This document shows positions 1 to 5,676 of a DNA stretch of 5,676 bases, one piece after another. This DNA comes from Methanobacteriota archaeon (GTDB lineage: Archaea; Halobacteriota; Methanosarcinia; Methanosarcinales; Methanoperedenaceae): NCBI GenBank assembly GCA_018899795.1, contig JAHIHJ010000440.1:1-5676 (forward strand). Direction: 5' to 3'. How positions within the stretch are numbered: the first letter of the stretch is position 1; every line of letters begins with the position of its first letter. The translations under genes and the position numbers were made by a program. Below the pieces are notes generated by a model. The model saw only the letters and a program-made list of their open reading frames with translations, was not told where the DNA came from and did not search any database.

Positions 1-195
1 CAGAGTGACCATTAAACTTGCAGCAATCTCTATCATTTGCTCCATGGTCATGTTGGGATATGTAAAATTGCCGCTCTTGAAGCAATAATTGCAGTAGTCG
101 CTGCTCTTGCTTCCATCCGCGTTCGTTCCGAAGTCGTCCGATCTGTTTATTGGCTTGCCGCAACTCTGGCATGCCTGACCTTCTGATGATGCCAT
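1..195 (-). CDS. Putative zinc-ribbon protein, N-terminal part (3' end outside window)
   Basis: Reading the minus strand from ATG at 195-193 gives 65 uninterrupted codons to the window edge, so the C-terminus is missing. The protein starts MASSEGQACQSCGKPI and has two CxxC pairs: Cys9/Cys12 and Cys36/Cys39, the second in DYCNYCFKSG. Between them is a segment reading FGTNADGSKS, and after them NMTMEQMIEIAA. This order (CQSCG, FGTNADGS, DYCxYC, MTMEEMIE) is what I recall of the small 'putative zinc ribbon' family (zf_ribbon_2 type), common in methanogens and anaerobic bacteria. The four cysteines would bind one zinc ion. The function of the family is unknown to me; a nucleic-acid or protein-binding role is only a guess. 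A GAGGG at 202-206 lies 6 nt before the ATG and supports this start. Base composition is near that of the housekeeping genes to the right. It is transcribed divergently from the helicase fusion. Confidence 0.85.
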   Translation of the reverse strand, partial: MASSEGQACQSCGKPINRSDDFGTNADGSKSSDYCNYCFKSGNFTYPNMTMEQMIEIAASLMVTL

Positions 196-229
196 GTTTT
201 TCCCTCTTCTTTATATTAATTTCAATGCC

Positions 230-237
230 TTAAAAAA
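230..237 (-). promoter_or_regulatory. Candidate TATA box for the zinc-ribbon gene
   Basis: On the minus strand the sequence reads TTTTTTAA, preceded by a purine-rich stretch (GAAAGAAAG) that could serve as BRE. Its centre is about 38 nt before the ATG, which would put the transcript start near 208 and give a leader of about 13 nt containing the GAGGG. A second AT-rich match, TTAATATAA at 211-219, is only about 20 nt from the ATG and would be too close for a transcript carrying that ribosome site. Called by eye. Confidence 0.35.
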
Positions 238-263
238 CTTTCTTTCGGAGATTTAGTACTTTT

Positions 264-294
264 GCAAAAAGCTTTAATAAAAAGCTATTTTTGC
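264..294 (+). promoter_or_regulatory. Helicase-fusion promoter inside an imperfect palindrome (candidate operator)
   Basis: TTTAATAA at 273-280 is a good archaeal TATA-like box, preceded by A-rich CAAAAAGC as possible BRE. Its centre is about 40 nt before the ATG at 317, predicting a transcript start near 302 and a leader of about 15 nt with AGGG at 306-309 as a weak ribosome site. The box lies within an inverted repeat: GCAAAAA (264-270) pairs with TTTTTGC (288-294), and GCTTT (271-275) pairs with AAAGC (281-285), with a 5-nt centre (AATAA) and a 2-nt bulge (286-287). A dimeric repressor bound here would block TBP. No regulator is encoded in the visible window, so operator function is inferred from geometry only. 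Confidence 0.4.
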
Positions 295-316
295 TCCAAG
301 CTCATAGGGTCGGAAG

Positions 317-3300
317 ATGGTAGAGTTAGAATGGGCTTATGATAAGAATCTAATATTAATAAATGTCAATGATTTCACAAAAGATAAGAAAAAAGAATTG
401 GAACCATTTCTTTGTAGACTTTGCTATGAAGAAAATAATGAACGAAAAGAGGTTATTCCAAAAAAAGGAGAAATTTACAGACATCATTTCGCTCTAAAAA
501 ACCATGTTCATTCTCCTGAAACAATAGCACATTCAAATGCTAAAGATGATGTTTATCGCATTTTGAATGATTATTTGGACAAAAAAAAATCCTTCTATAT
601 AGGTATAAATTTGGATTCTAATTCCACTTCACAAGAAGAGGAACGAAGAATTCAACGAATTGATATTCTAAGAAATATAAACGATATCCAGCGCGAGAAA
701 GGTTTAGAAAATGGAAGAAGACCTGACATAAGTTTGAAAAATAAAGAGGGGGAAGGTATCAGAGCTATAGAAATTGTTGTCTCGAACCGACCTGATAATA
801 TCAAAATAAATGACCTGACCAAAGATGGTATTGAATTAATAATACTTAAAATCGTACCGCCAGATTGGATCAAATCAAAATTACATTATGAGAATGAAAT
901 TAAATTTATCATAAATAAAAATGAAATCTACAATCCTTCATTAAGAATTTGCCAAGAACAGATTGGCGATGGACAATTTTGCATAGATGATGAGGAAAGG
1001 CGACTACTTTGCTTCTTAAGAAAAGACAATAATGACAAGGTATTTGATTTTGAAAAATGTCCAATATATTTAAAAAATGATTACCCTCGATGTATTTATA
1101 TCCTCCCTTCCGGGAGAAAATGTAATCGATTGCTTCTTGAATCAGAAAAAGATTGTTGTCAAAATCATTTTCATATAAACACCCGAAAACATAAAATCGA
1201 ACCATCATCAAAAAGTCTTACTGACGGAAAAGTTGGATTTATAACCGCCAATAAAATTAATAATGTCCTTCACATATATAATAGCATAAAAATACAAGAC
1301 CTCAACCTTCCAAATCCTATAAAAATTTTCTATCATAATTCAGGTATCACAGAACTCTATCCCCCTCAGGCTGATGCAATAAAATCTGGTCTTCTCGAAA
1401 ATAAAAATATAATGGCAGCCATACCCACAGCCTCAGGAAAGACCCTGCTGGCTGAATTCGCCATGCTAAGATCAATACTGGACTCTAAAAAGCCCGGAAA
1501 AGCCCTTTACATCGTCCCCCTTCGCGCCCTTGCTTCGGAAAAATATGACCGTTTCCGCAGTTTCGAGAGCATTATGAAAAGCAGCGGGCGCCCAGTGTCC
1601 ACGGGCATCGCGACAGGAGACTTCGATTCACGCGACGACTGGCTCGGGCAATTCGATATCATCGTTGCCACCTCTGAAAAGGTGGACTCGCTCCTTCGCA
1701 ACAGGAGCCGCTGGATGGAAGAAATAACTGTTGTGGTCGCGGATGAGATACACCTTATCGACTCGCCCGACCGGGGACCCACGCTTGAGATCGTCCTGGC
1801 AAAGCTGCGGCAGATAAATCCTGGTATGCAGATCATCGCGCTTTCAGCCACAATAGGCAACGCGGATGAGATAGCAAAATGGCTGGATGCAGCACTTGTA
1901 GTGAGTGAATGGCGCCCCATAATATTAAAAGAAGGCGTGTTCTTCGGGAATGCCATAAATTTTGGCGACAGGAGCCAGAGGGAAGTCAAAGAAAGATCCA
2001 GGGACGCTGCCATTTCTCTGGTGGCTGATACACTGGCAGAAGGGGGACAGTGCCTGATCTTCGAGAGCAGCCGCAAGAATACTGAAGGAATGGCGCAAAG
2101 GGCGGGAACTGCGATATCATCCCTTATATCCGGGGATATAAAGGATAAGTTAAAGATCGTCGCCGATGAAGTGCGGGAAACAAGCGAGGTGGATACAGCG
2201 CGAAAACTTGCGCTTTGCATCGAGAACGGGAGCGCATTCCACCACGCAGGACTTATTTCTGAACAGCGAAAGCTCGTCGAGGGTGGTTTCCGTAACGGGA
2301 TTATCAAAGTCATATCCGCCACACCCACCCTGGCTGCAGGGCTTAATCTCCCTGCACGGAGAGTAATAATCAAAGGCTACCGCAGGTACGACGCAAGCTT
2401 CGGTCTTACGCCTATCCCCGTGCTTGAATATAAGCAGATGGCAGGAAGGGCGGGGCGTCCGCGCCTTGACCCTTACGGTGAATCAGTGCTTATTGCAAAG
2501 ACCTACGATGAACTGGAAGAACTGACGCAGCAGTACGTGCTCGCAAAGGCGGAAAATATCTGGTCAAAGCTAGGCAGCGAGAATGCACTTCGAACGCATA
2601 TACTTTCAACGATAGCTACTGGTTTTGCCCAGAGCATGGATGAACTCCTTGCGTTCATGGGAAAGACATTCTACGCGACACAGCAGGAGCCCTGGAGCCT
2701 GAAGGCGGTAATTGAAAAGGTTATCGCGTTCCTTGTCGAAAATAAGTTCGTCATAGAAACGAACGGTCTTTTCGCTACCAGACTAGGGGAACTAGTATCC
2801 AGGCTCTATATAGATCCGATGTCAGCCTCAATGATCCTTGATGGAATGAAGAGGATAGAAGAAAAGGACATGTGGTATAATGAGCTTACCCTGCTCCATC
2901 TTGCATGCAGGACACCAGACATGCGCCCCCTGTACCTGCGTTCGAACGATTATGAATGGATAAGTGATTTCGTGATGGAACACTGCACTGAGTTCGTGCA
3001 GATACCACCGCAGTTCAATAAGGATTACGAATGGTTCCTGTCCGAAGTCAAGACCGCATGCGTGATGCTTGACTGGATAAACGAGATAAAAGAAGAGGAT
3101 ATCGTAAAGAAATTCGGTATAGGGGAAGGGGATATAAGGGCGCTCTCAGAAACCGCTTTGTGGCTTGTTCATTCCATGGCAGAACTGGGAAAAGACCAGA
3201 AACGCTCATGTGGCGTTAAAGCGCAGGAACTTGCGCAGCGCGTGGAATACGGGGCAAGCCCTGAACTTCTTGAGTTAATCCAGATACGGGGCATCGGCAG

Positions 3301-3493
3301 GGTCAGAGCGCGCAAGCTCTACACAGCCGGGATAAGGGGCATGGAAGCGCTCATGACCGCTGACCATAATGCGATCGCGCGTATCATCGGATCAAAGACC
3401 GCAATGAAGGTGTTGAAGCAGATAGGCAGGTCTCCTGAAAAACCGGAAAAACAGGATAAAGAAGAACAGCGCCAGCTGGGAGATTTCAGGTAA
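317..3493 (+). CDS. hel308: CoiA-like nuclease domain fused to Hel308 ATP-dependent DNA helicase
   Basis: A 1058-residue fusion. Residues 324-1058 (735 aa) match a full Hel308, a superfamily 2, 3'-5' helicase that unwinds lagging strands at stalled forks. Visible motifs are the Q motif YPPQADAI (348-355), Walker A AAIPTASGKT (367-376), Ia VPLRALASEK (400-409), DEIH (476-479), SAT (510-512), FHHAGL (641-646), V around SATPTLAAGLNLP (668-679) and VI QMAGRAGRP (707-715). A winged-helix and ratchet region follows (about 736-975), then a helix-hairpin-helix with IRGIGRVRARKLY (990-1002). The last residues, QRQLGDFR, resemble a degenerate PCNA-binding box. Residues 1-200 look like a CoiA-type PD-(D/E)XK nuclease: CRLC (33-36), HHFA (56-59), His72/Lys76, RRPD (134-137) and AIEIVVS (150-156). 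A Cys3His finger lies at 259-284. Hel308 is usually 700-760 aa and starts at about residue 324 here. Helicase identity is firm; the nuclease call is from motif resemblance and its activity is unproven. Confidence 0.9.
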   Translation: MVELEWAYDKNLILINVNDFTKDKKKELEPFLCRLCYEENNERKEVIPKKGEIYRHHFALKNHVHSPETIAHSNAKDDVYRILNDYLDKKKSFYIGINLDSNSTSQEEERRIQRIDILRNINDIQREKGLENGRRPDISLKNKEGEGIRAIEIVVSNRPDNIKINDLTKDGIELIILKIVPPDWIKSKLHYENEIKFIINKNEIYNPSLRICQEQIGDGQFCIDDEERRLLCFLRKDNNDKVFDFEKCPIYLKNDYPRCIYILPSGRKCNRLLLESEKDCCQNHFHINTRKHKIEPSSKSLTDGKVGFITANKINNVLHIYNSIKIQDLNLPNPIKIFYHNSGITELYPPQADAIKSGLLENKNIMAAIPTASGKTLLAEFAMLRSILDSKKPGKALYIVPLRALASEKYDRFRSFESIMKSSGRPVSTGIATGDFDSRDDWLGQFDIIVATSEKVDSLLRNRSRWMEEITVVVADEIHLIDSPDRGPTLEIVLAKLRQINPGMQIIALSATIGNADEIAKWLDAALVVSEWRPIILKEGVFFGNAINFGDRSQREVKERSRDAAISLVADTLAEGGQCLIFESSRKNTEGMAQRAGTAISSLISGDIKDKLKIVADEVRETSEVDTARKLALCIENGSAFHHAGLISEQRKLVEGGFRNGIIKVISATPTLAAGLNLPARRVIIKGYRRYDASFGLTPIPVLEYKQMAGRAGRPRLDPYGESVLIAKTYDELEELTQQYVLAKAENIWSKLGSENALRTHILSTIATGFAQSMDELLAFMGKTFYATQQEPWSLKAVIEKVIAFLVENKFVIETNGLFATRLGELVSRLYIDPMSASMILDGMKRIEEKDMWYNELTLLHLACRTPDMRPLYLRSNDYEWISDFVMEHCTEFVQIPPQFNKDYEWFLSEVKTACVMLDWINEIKEEDIVKKFGIGEGDIRALSETALWLVHSMAELGKDQKRSCGVKAQELAQRVEYGASPELLELIQIRGIGRVRARKLYTAGIRGMEALMTADHNAIARIIGSKTAMKVLKQIGRSPEKPEKQDKEEQRQLGDFR
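407..793 (+). other. CoiA-like PD-(D/E)XK nuclease region within the fusion protein
   Basis: This covers residues 31-159. In CoiA-family proteins a CxxC zinc site leads to a conserved HFAH-type motif, then an S/E-rich stretch ending in His and Lys, then RRPD and ExQ. Here the equivalents are Cys33/Cys36, H56-H57-F58-A59, SPETIAHSNAK (66-76), RRPDI (134-138) and IEIVVS (151-156). Asp137 and Glu152 would be the metal ligands. The usual Lys/Gln two residues after Glu is Val154 here, so catalysis is uncertain. The following NRPDNIKINDLTKDGIELI also resembles the beta-strand/helix that follows the active site in such proteins. CoiA itself is a competence accessory protein of Gram-positive bacteria; related domains occur in many unstudied proteins. 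Confidence 0.6.
1091..1168 (+). other. Putative Cys3His zinc finger between nuclease and helicase
   Basis: Residues 259-284 have the spacing Cys259-x9-Cys269-x11-Cys281-x2-His284, with a glycine three before the second Cys (SGRKC) and an extra Cys280. The pattern C...G-x-x-C...C-x-x-H resembles short treble-clef-like fingers found in nucleic-acid-binding proteins. It sits just before the linker into Hel308 and could help place the nuclease domain on DNA. Further cysteines at 212, 222, 232 and 248 may form a second site. Zinc binding is inferred from spacing alone. Confidence 0.45.
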
Positions 3494-3533
3494 TCTTTAA
3501 TACATGTTTGGTAATAAATAGGTTAGTGATATA
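3494..3533 (+). promoter_or_regulatory. Short gap between hel308 and uppS with weak TATA-like box
   Basis: The 40-bp gap contains TTTAATAC at 3496-3503, whose centre is about 35 nt before the TTG start and could place a transcript start about 10 nt upstream of uppS. AGGTTAGTGAT at 3520-3530 carries the probable ribosome site. No hairpin or T-run terminator is seen, so read-through from hel308 is equally likely. Confidence 0.25.
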
Positions 3534-4478
3534 TTGAATTTAACAGGGATATTATACGGTGGATACGAGAAATTGCTTGCAAGCGAAATAAAGGATAAAC
3601 CCATCCCATCGCATGTTGCAATAATAATGGATGGCAACAGGCGTTTTGCAATAAAACATGGTCTTTCACAGTATTATGGTCATCTCAAAGGTGCGGATTC
3701 TACGGAAAAAGTCCTGGATTGGAGCTTTGATCTGGGTATTAAGCAGCTTACTGTTTATGCATTTTCAACAGAGAACTTCAACAGGGATGACGATGAGAAA
3801 AATTCCCTTTTTGACCTTATTGGCTTAAAGTTCGATAAAATTTGCAGTGACGAACGCACCCACAGGCGCAGGATGAGAGTTCGGGTGATAGGAAATATAG
3901 ATATTCTGCCCCCATCCCTGCAATCCGCAGCAAGACGCGCCCAGGATATGACGAAAAATTACGACGGCGTTTATCTTAACGTGGCGCTGGCTTATGGGGG
4001 AAGACAGGAACTCGTGGACGCGACACGCGCCATGGCGCGAAAGATCAAGAGTGGGATGCTTTCCATCGATGATATCAATGAACATACTTTCTCTAAGAAT
4101 ATGTATCCGTCAACCGGTTCAGTCCCCGGCGTCGATCTGATCATCAGGACAGGCGGCAATGAGCGGATCTCCAATTTCCTGCCCTGGCAGGCGAACGGTA
4201 ATGAATGCGCCGCATATTTTTGCGCGCCGTACTGGCCTGAGTTCCGAAGAATAGACCTGCTGCGCGCCATTCGTACATATCAGACGCGCGAATATGAGCG
4301 GCAGAAAAATACCGTCATGAGGATAGTGAAAATGCTGAGTTATTACGGGAAGGTCGAGGTTGAGGATGTTTACAGGATATCACAGAGATCCATCAATGTC
4401 CCTAAAAAAGAGATATTGAAAATGATCCAAGAACTGACATATCACAACCCGATGATGTACAGCATGATAAAATGGTAA
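3534..4478 (+). CDS. uppS: Cis-prenyltransferase (undecaprenyl-diphosphate synthase family), TTG start
   Basis: This 314-residue enzyme should extend an allylic diphosphate with isopentenyl diphosphate in Z configuration, making polyprenyl diphosphate for the lipid carrier used in glycan assembly at the membrane. Motifs: HVAIIMDGNRRFA (27-39) with catalytic Asp33; YAFSTENFNR (75-84); YLNVALAYGGRQEL (147-160); DLIIRTGGNERISNFLPWQ (201-219), which binds the diphosphate of the homoallylic substrate; and WPEFRRIDLLRAI (234-246). The TTG start gives the usual archaeal N-terminus ending IPSHVAIIMDGN; an in-frame TAG at 3519-3521 rules out a longer form, and GTGAT at 3526-3530 can pair with the archaeal 16S 3' end. 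The bacterial family is about 250 aa; here about 50 residues follow the core (from about 262), mixed helix/strand and possibly winged-helix-like. Methanosarcina homologues are reported to also join prenyl units non-head-to-tail, so exact product is open. It lies 40 bp after hel308, perhaps cotranscribed. Confidence 0.92.
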   Translation: MNLTGILYGGYEKLLASEIKDKPIPSHVAIIMDGNRRFAIKHGLSQYYGHLKGADSTEKVLDWSFDLGIKQLTVYAFSTENFNRDDDEKNSLFDLIGLKFDKICSDERTHRRRMRVRVIGNIDILPPSLQSAARRAQDMTKNYDGVYLNVALAYGGRQELVDATRAMARKIKSGMLSIDDINEHTFSKNMYPSTGSVPGVDLIIRTGGNERISNFLPWQANGNECAAYFCAPYWPEFRRIDLLRAIRTYQTREYERQKNTVMRIVKMLSYYGKVEVEDVYRISQRSINVPKKEILKMIQELTYHNPMMYSMIKW

Positions 4479-4480
4479 AG

Positions 4481-4488
4481 TTATATTT
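4481..4488 (+). promoter_or_regulatory. Candidate TATA box for proS
   Basis: TTATATTT directly follows the uppS stop codon, preceded by GGTAAAG. Its centre is about 60 nt before the proS ATG, predicting a transcript start near 4509 and a leader of about 35 nt. An alternative weaker box, GCTTATTG at 4502-4509 after CAAAA, would give a leader of about 13 nt. Either supports a separate promoter for proS. Called by eye. Confidence 0.35.
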
Positions 4489-4499
4489 CTTCTCTCAAA

Positions 4500-4530
4500 A
4501 TGCTTATTGCCATTAAGACAATATTAGCAT
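4500..4530 (+). repeat. Imperfect inverted repeat upstream of proS
   Basis: ATGCTTATTG (4500-4509) pairs with CAATA (4519-4523) and AGCAT (4526-4530), leaving a 2-nt bulge (TT, 4524-4525) and a 9-nt loop. All ten left-arm bases are matched. It ends 13 nt before the proS ATG. It lacks a T-run, so it is not a typical terminator; it could be an operator, or, if transcribed, a leader hairpin. It may also be chance in AT-rich DNA. Confidence 0.35.
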
Positions 4531-4543
4531 CCAAGTGAGCTTC

Positions 4544-5676
4544 ATGGCAGAAAAGCAAACAGACGAAAAAAAAGCAGCGCTTCCCGCAAAATCGAATTTC
4601 AGCGAATGGTATAACGAACTTCTCCTCACAGGGGAGATCATGGACGTGCGCTACCCGGTAAAGGGACTGTATGTCTGGTTCCCATTTGGCTTTGATGTTA
4701 GAAAGAGAACCTATGCCATCATCCGCGAACTGCTTGATAAAGACCACCAGGAAGCGCTTTTTCCCCTGCTTATCCCCGAGAACGAGTTCATGAAAGAAGC
4801 TGAACATATCAAAGGCTTCGAGAATGAAGTGTACTGGGTCACCCATGGCGGCAAGAACGAGCTTGATGTCAAACTTGCGATGCGCCCCACAAGCGAGACT
4901 GCCATTTATCCCATGTATAAGGTCTGGGTACGCTCACATGCCGACCTTCCTATCAGGATATACCAGATCGTCAATACCTTCAGGTATGAAACAAAACACA
5001 CCCGCCCCCTTATTCGCCTTCGCGAGATAACCTCGTTCAAGGAGGCACATACTGTGCACGCTACATGGGATGAGGCGGCAGAACAGGTGAAGGAAGCCAC
5101 GCGCATTTACCAGGAATTCTACAGAAGACTTGCAATACCCACTATTGTCTCAAAGCGCCCTGACTGGGATAAATTCCCTGGCGCAGACTACACGATGGCT
5201 GTGGATACGTTGATGCCGGACGGTAAAACGCTGCAGATAGGCACGGCGCATCATCTGGGAAGCAACTTTGCAAAGACGTTTGATATAAAATACGAAGACT
5301 TAAGCGGCGAGCAGGTTTACGCATACCAGACCTGCTACGGCATCTCGGAACGCAGTATAGCGGCGCTTATTTCCGTTCACGGGGACGATAAGGGTCTTGT
5401 GTTCCCTCCTGAAGTGGCGCCAGTCCAGGTCGTGGTAATTCCAATAATATTCGGAAATAGCGAAGACATAATAAAAGCGTGCAGCGATGTTGCAGAATTA
5501 TTGAAAAAAGATGGTATCCGCACAACTCTTGACACAAGTGATGAGCGCCCCGGAGCCAAGTATTACAGGTGGGAGATGAAAGGCGTGCCTGTGCGCGTTG
5601 AGATAGGTCCGCGCGACCTGAAAAACAACGTGGCAACTGTCGTAAGGAGAGACAACGGGAAAAAGGAAACAGCTCC
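4544..5676 (+). CDS. proS: Prolyl-tRNA synthetase, archaeal/eukaryotic type (3' end outside window)
   Basis: 377 codons are visible from ATG at 4544, open to the right edge. The enzyme is a class II aminoacyl-tRNA synthetase that activates proline with ATP and charges tRNA-Pro in the cytoplasm. Evidence: [20 protein letters not shown] (18-37), the typical N-terminus of this type; [14 protein letters not shown] (41-54); RPTSE (114-118) for the proline/adenylate pocket; motif 2 around [18 protein letters not shown] (144-161); [12 protein letters not shown] (231-242); motif 3 [10 protein letters not shown] (266-275) with Arg270; and the start of the anticodon-binding domain at [10 protein letters not shown] (291-300). 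No bacterial editing insertion lies between motifs 2 and 3, which marks the archaeal/eukaryotic class. Such enzymes are about 480 aa, so roughly 100 residues including the usual C-terminal domain are missing. The first ~17 residues are a charged tail outside the conserved core; the ribosome site is weak (AAGTGAG, 4533-4539). Confidence 0.95.
   Translation, partial: MAEKQTDEKKAALPAKSNFSEWYNELLLTGEIMDVRYPVKGLYVWFPFGFDVRKRTYAIIRELLDKDHQEALFPLLIPENEFMKEAEHIKGFENEVYWVTHGGKNELDVKLAMRPTSETAIYPMYKVWVRSHADLPIRIYQIVNTFRYETKHTRPLIRLREITSFKEAHTVHATWDEAAEQVKEATRIYQEFYRRLAIPTIVSKRPDWDKFPGADYTMAVDTLMPDGKTLQIGTAHHLGSNFAKTFDIKYEDLSGEQVYAYQTCYGISERSIAALISVHGDDKGLVFPPEVAPVQVVVIPIIFGNSEDIIKACSDVAELLKKDGIRTTLDTSDERPGAKYYRWEMKGVPVRVEIGPRDLKNNVATVVRRDNGKKETA

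Larger units (their letters stand above)
196..1411. other. AT-rich segment spanning the intergenic region and the 5' third of the helicase fusion
   Basis: Hand counts over 60-base lines give G+C of about 28% (421-480), 33% (601-660), 30% (1261-1320) and 37% (1321-1380), then 48% (1441-1500), 55% (1501-1560) and 57% (2281-2340). Codon choice shifts with it: AAA, ATA, AAT, TTT and AGA dominate before about 1411, while CGC, GCC, ATC and CTC become common after. The left flank (zinc-ribbon gene) again resembles the right-hand genes. The boundary is sharp on the right and lies inside a conserved helicase domain. The pattern suggests an imported segment. I saw no terminal inverted repeats, target duplications, integrase or tRNA end at either border. 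Confidence 0.65.

Noticed and set aside
581..589. Run of nine A as a possible frameshift or slippage site
   Set aside because: The nuclease-like motifs before and after it (HHFA, then RRPD) are in the same frame, so the frame is consistent as read; it is only a place to check for sequencing error.
909..1211. 100-codon minus-strand open frame inside the fused N-terminal part
   Set aside because: It is antisense to the Cys-rich finger region, and there is no ribosome site or protein motif to support it.
1273..1282. TATA-like run (CATATATAAT) just before the usual Hel308 start
   Set aside because: It would start transcription near 1300, after the usual start position, and the next in-frame ATG (1412) would lose the Q motif; AT-rich DNA makes such matches common.
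1507..2373. 288-codon open frame on the minus strand inside the helicase
   Set aside because: It lies wholly antisense to conserved Hel308 motifs, its translation is Ser/Arg/Leu-rich with no recognisable motif, and long antisense frames are expected in the GC-richer part of a coding gene.
4481..4846. 121-codon minus-strand open frame over the start of proS
   Set aside because: It overlaps the strongly conserved proS N-terminus antisense and shows no domain.
1..5676. CRISPR array, tRNA, rRNA or insertion sequence
   Set aside because: No spaced direct repeats, cloverleaf-like segment, rRNA signature, transposase motif or terminal inverted repeats were seen by eye on either strand.

Overview
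The window looks archaeal, most likely from a methanogen or methane-oxidising euryarchaeon of the Methanosarcinales / Methanoperedens type. The evidence is a Hel308-type DNA repair helicase, a cis-prenyltransferase with archaeal-style ends, an archaeal/eukaryotic-type prolyl-tRNA synthetase, TATA-like boxes about 25 nt before expected transcript starts, and short leaders. The lineage is inferred from general resemblance; no search was run.

Layout: (1) 1-195, minus strand, the N-terminal part of a small zinc-ribbon protein running off the left edge. (2) 196-316, a divergent AT-rich promoter region with an imperfect 12-bp palindrome enclosing the likely TATA box of the next gene. (3) 317-3493, plus strand, a 1058-residue fusion protein: a CoiA-like PD-(D/E)XK nuclease domain and a Cys/His finger (residues about 1-300) joined to an apparently complete Hel308 helicase (about 324-1058). 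(4) 3534-4478, a cis-prenyltransferase (UppS family) starting at TTG. (5) 4544-5676, the first 377 codons of proS, cut by the right edge. The three plus-strand genes are co-oriented with gaps of 40 and 65 bp; the 65-bp gap holds an imperfect hairpin and a TATA-like box, so proS may have its own promoter.

The main discovery candidate is the nuclease-helicase fusion. Hel308 normally begins about where residue 324 lies here (the stretch reading IKIQDLNLP); at that place this gene has ATA, not ATG, and about 320 extra residues precede it. Hand counts give roughly 28-37% G+C up to about base 1411 and roughly 48-57% after it. The switch falls inside the helicase, just before the Walker A motif, so the AT-rich segment includes the first ~40 residues of Hel308. 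This fits replacement of a resident hel308 5' end by recombination with a foreign CoiA-Hel308 fusion gene. An assembly chimera is the main alternative and can be tested with reads.

The helicase should act on stalled or branched DNA, and the added module could let the same polypeptide cut or bind DNA. The prenyltransferase and proS are housekeeping genes with no evident functional tie to the helicase.
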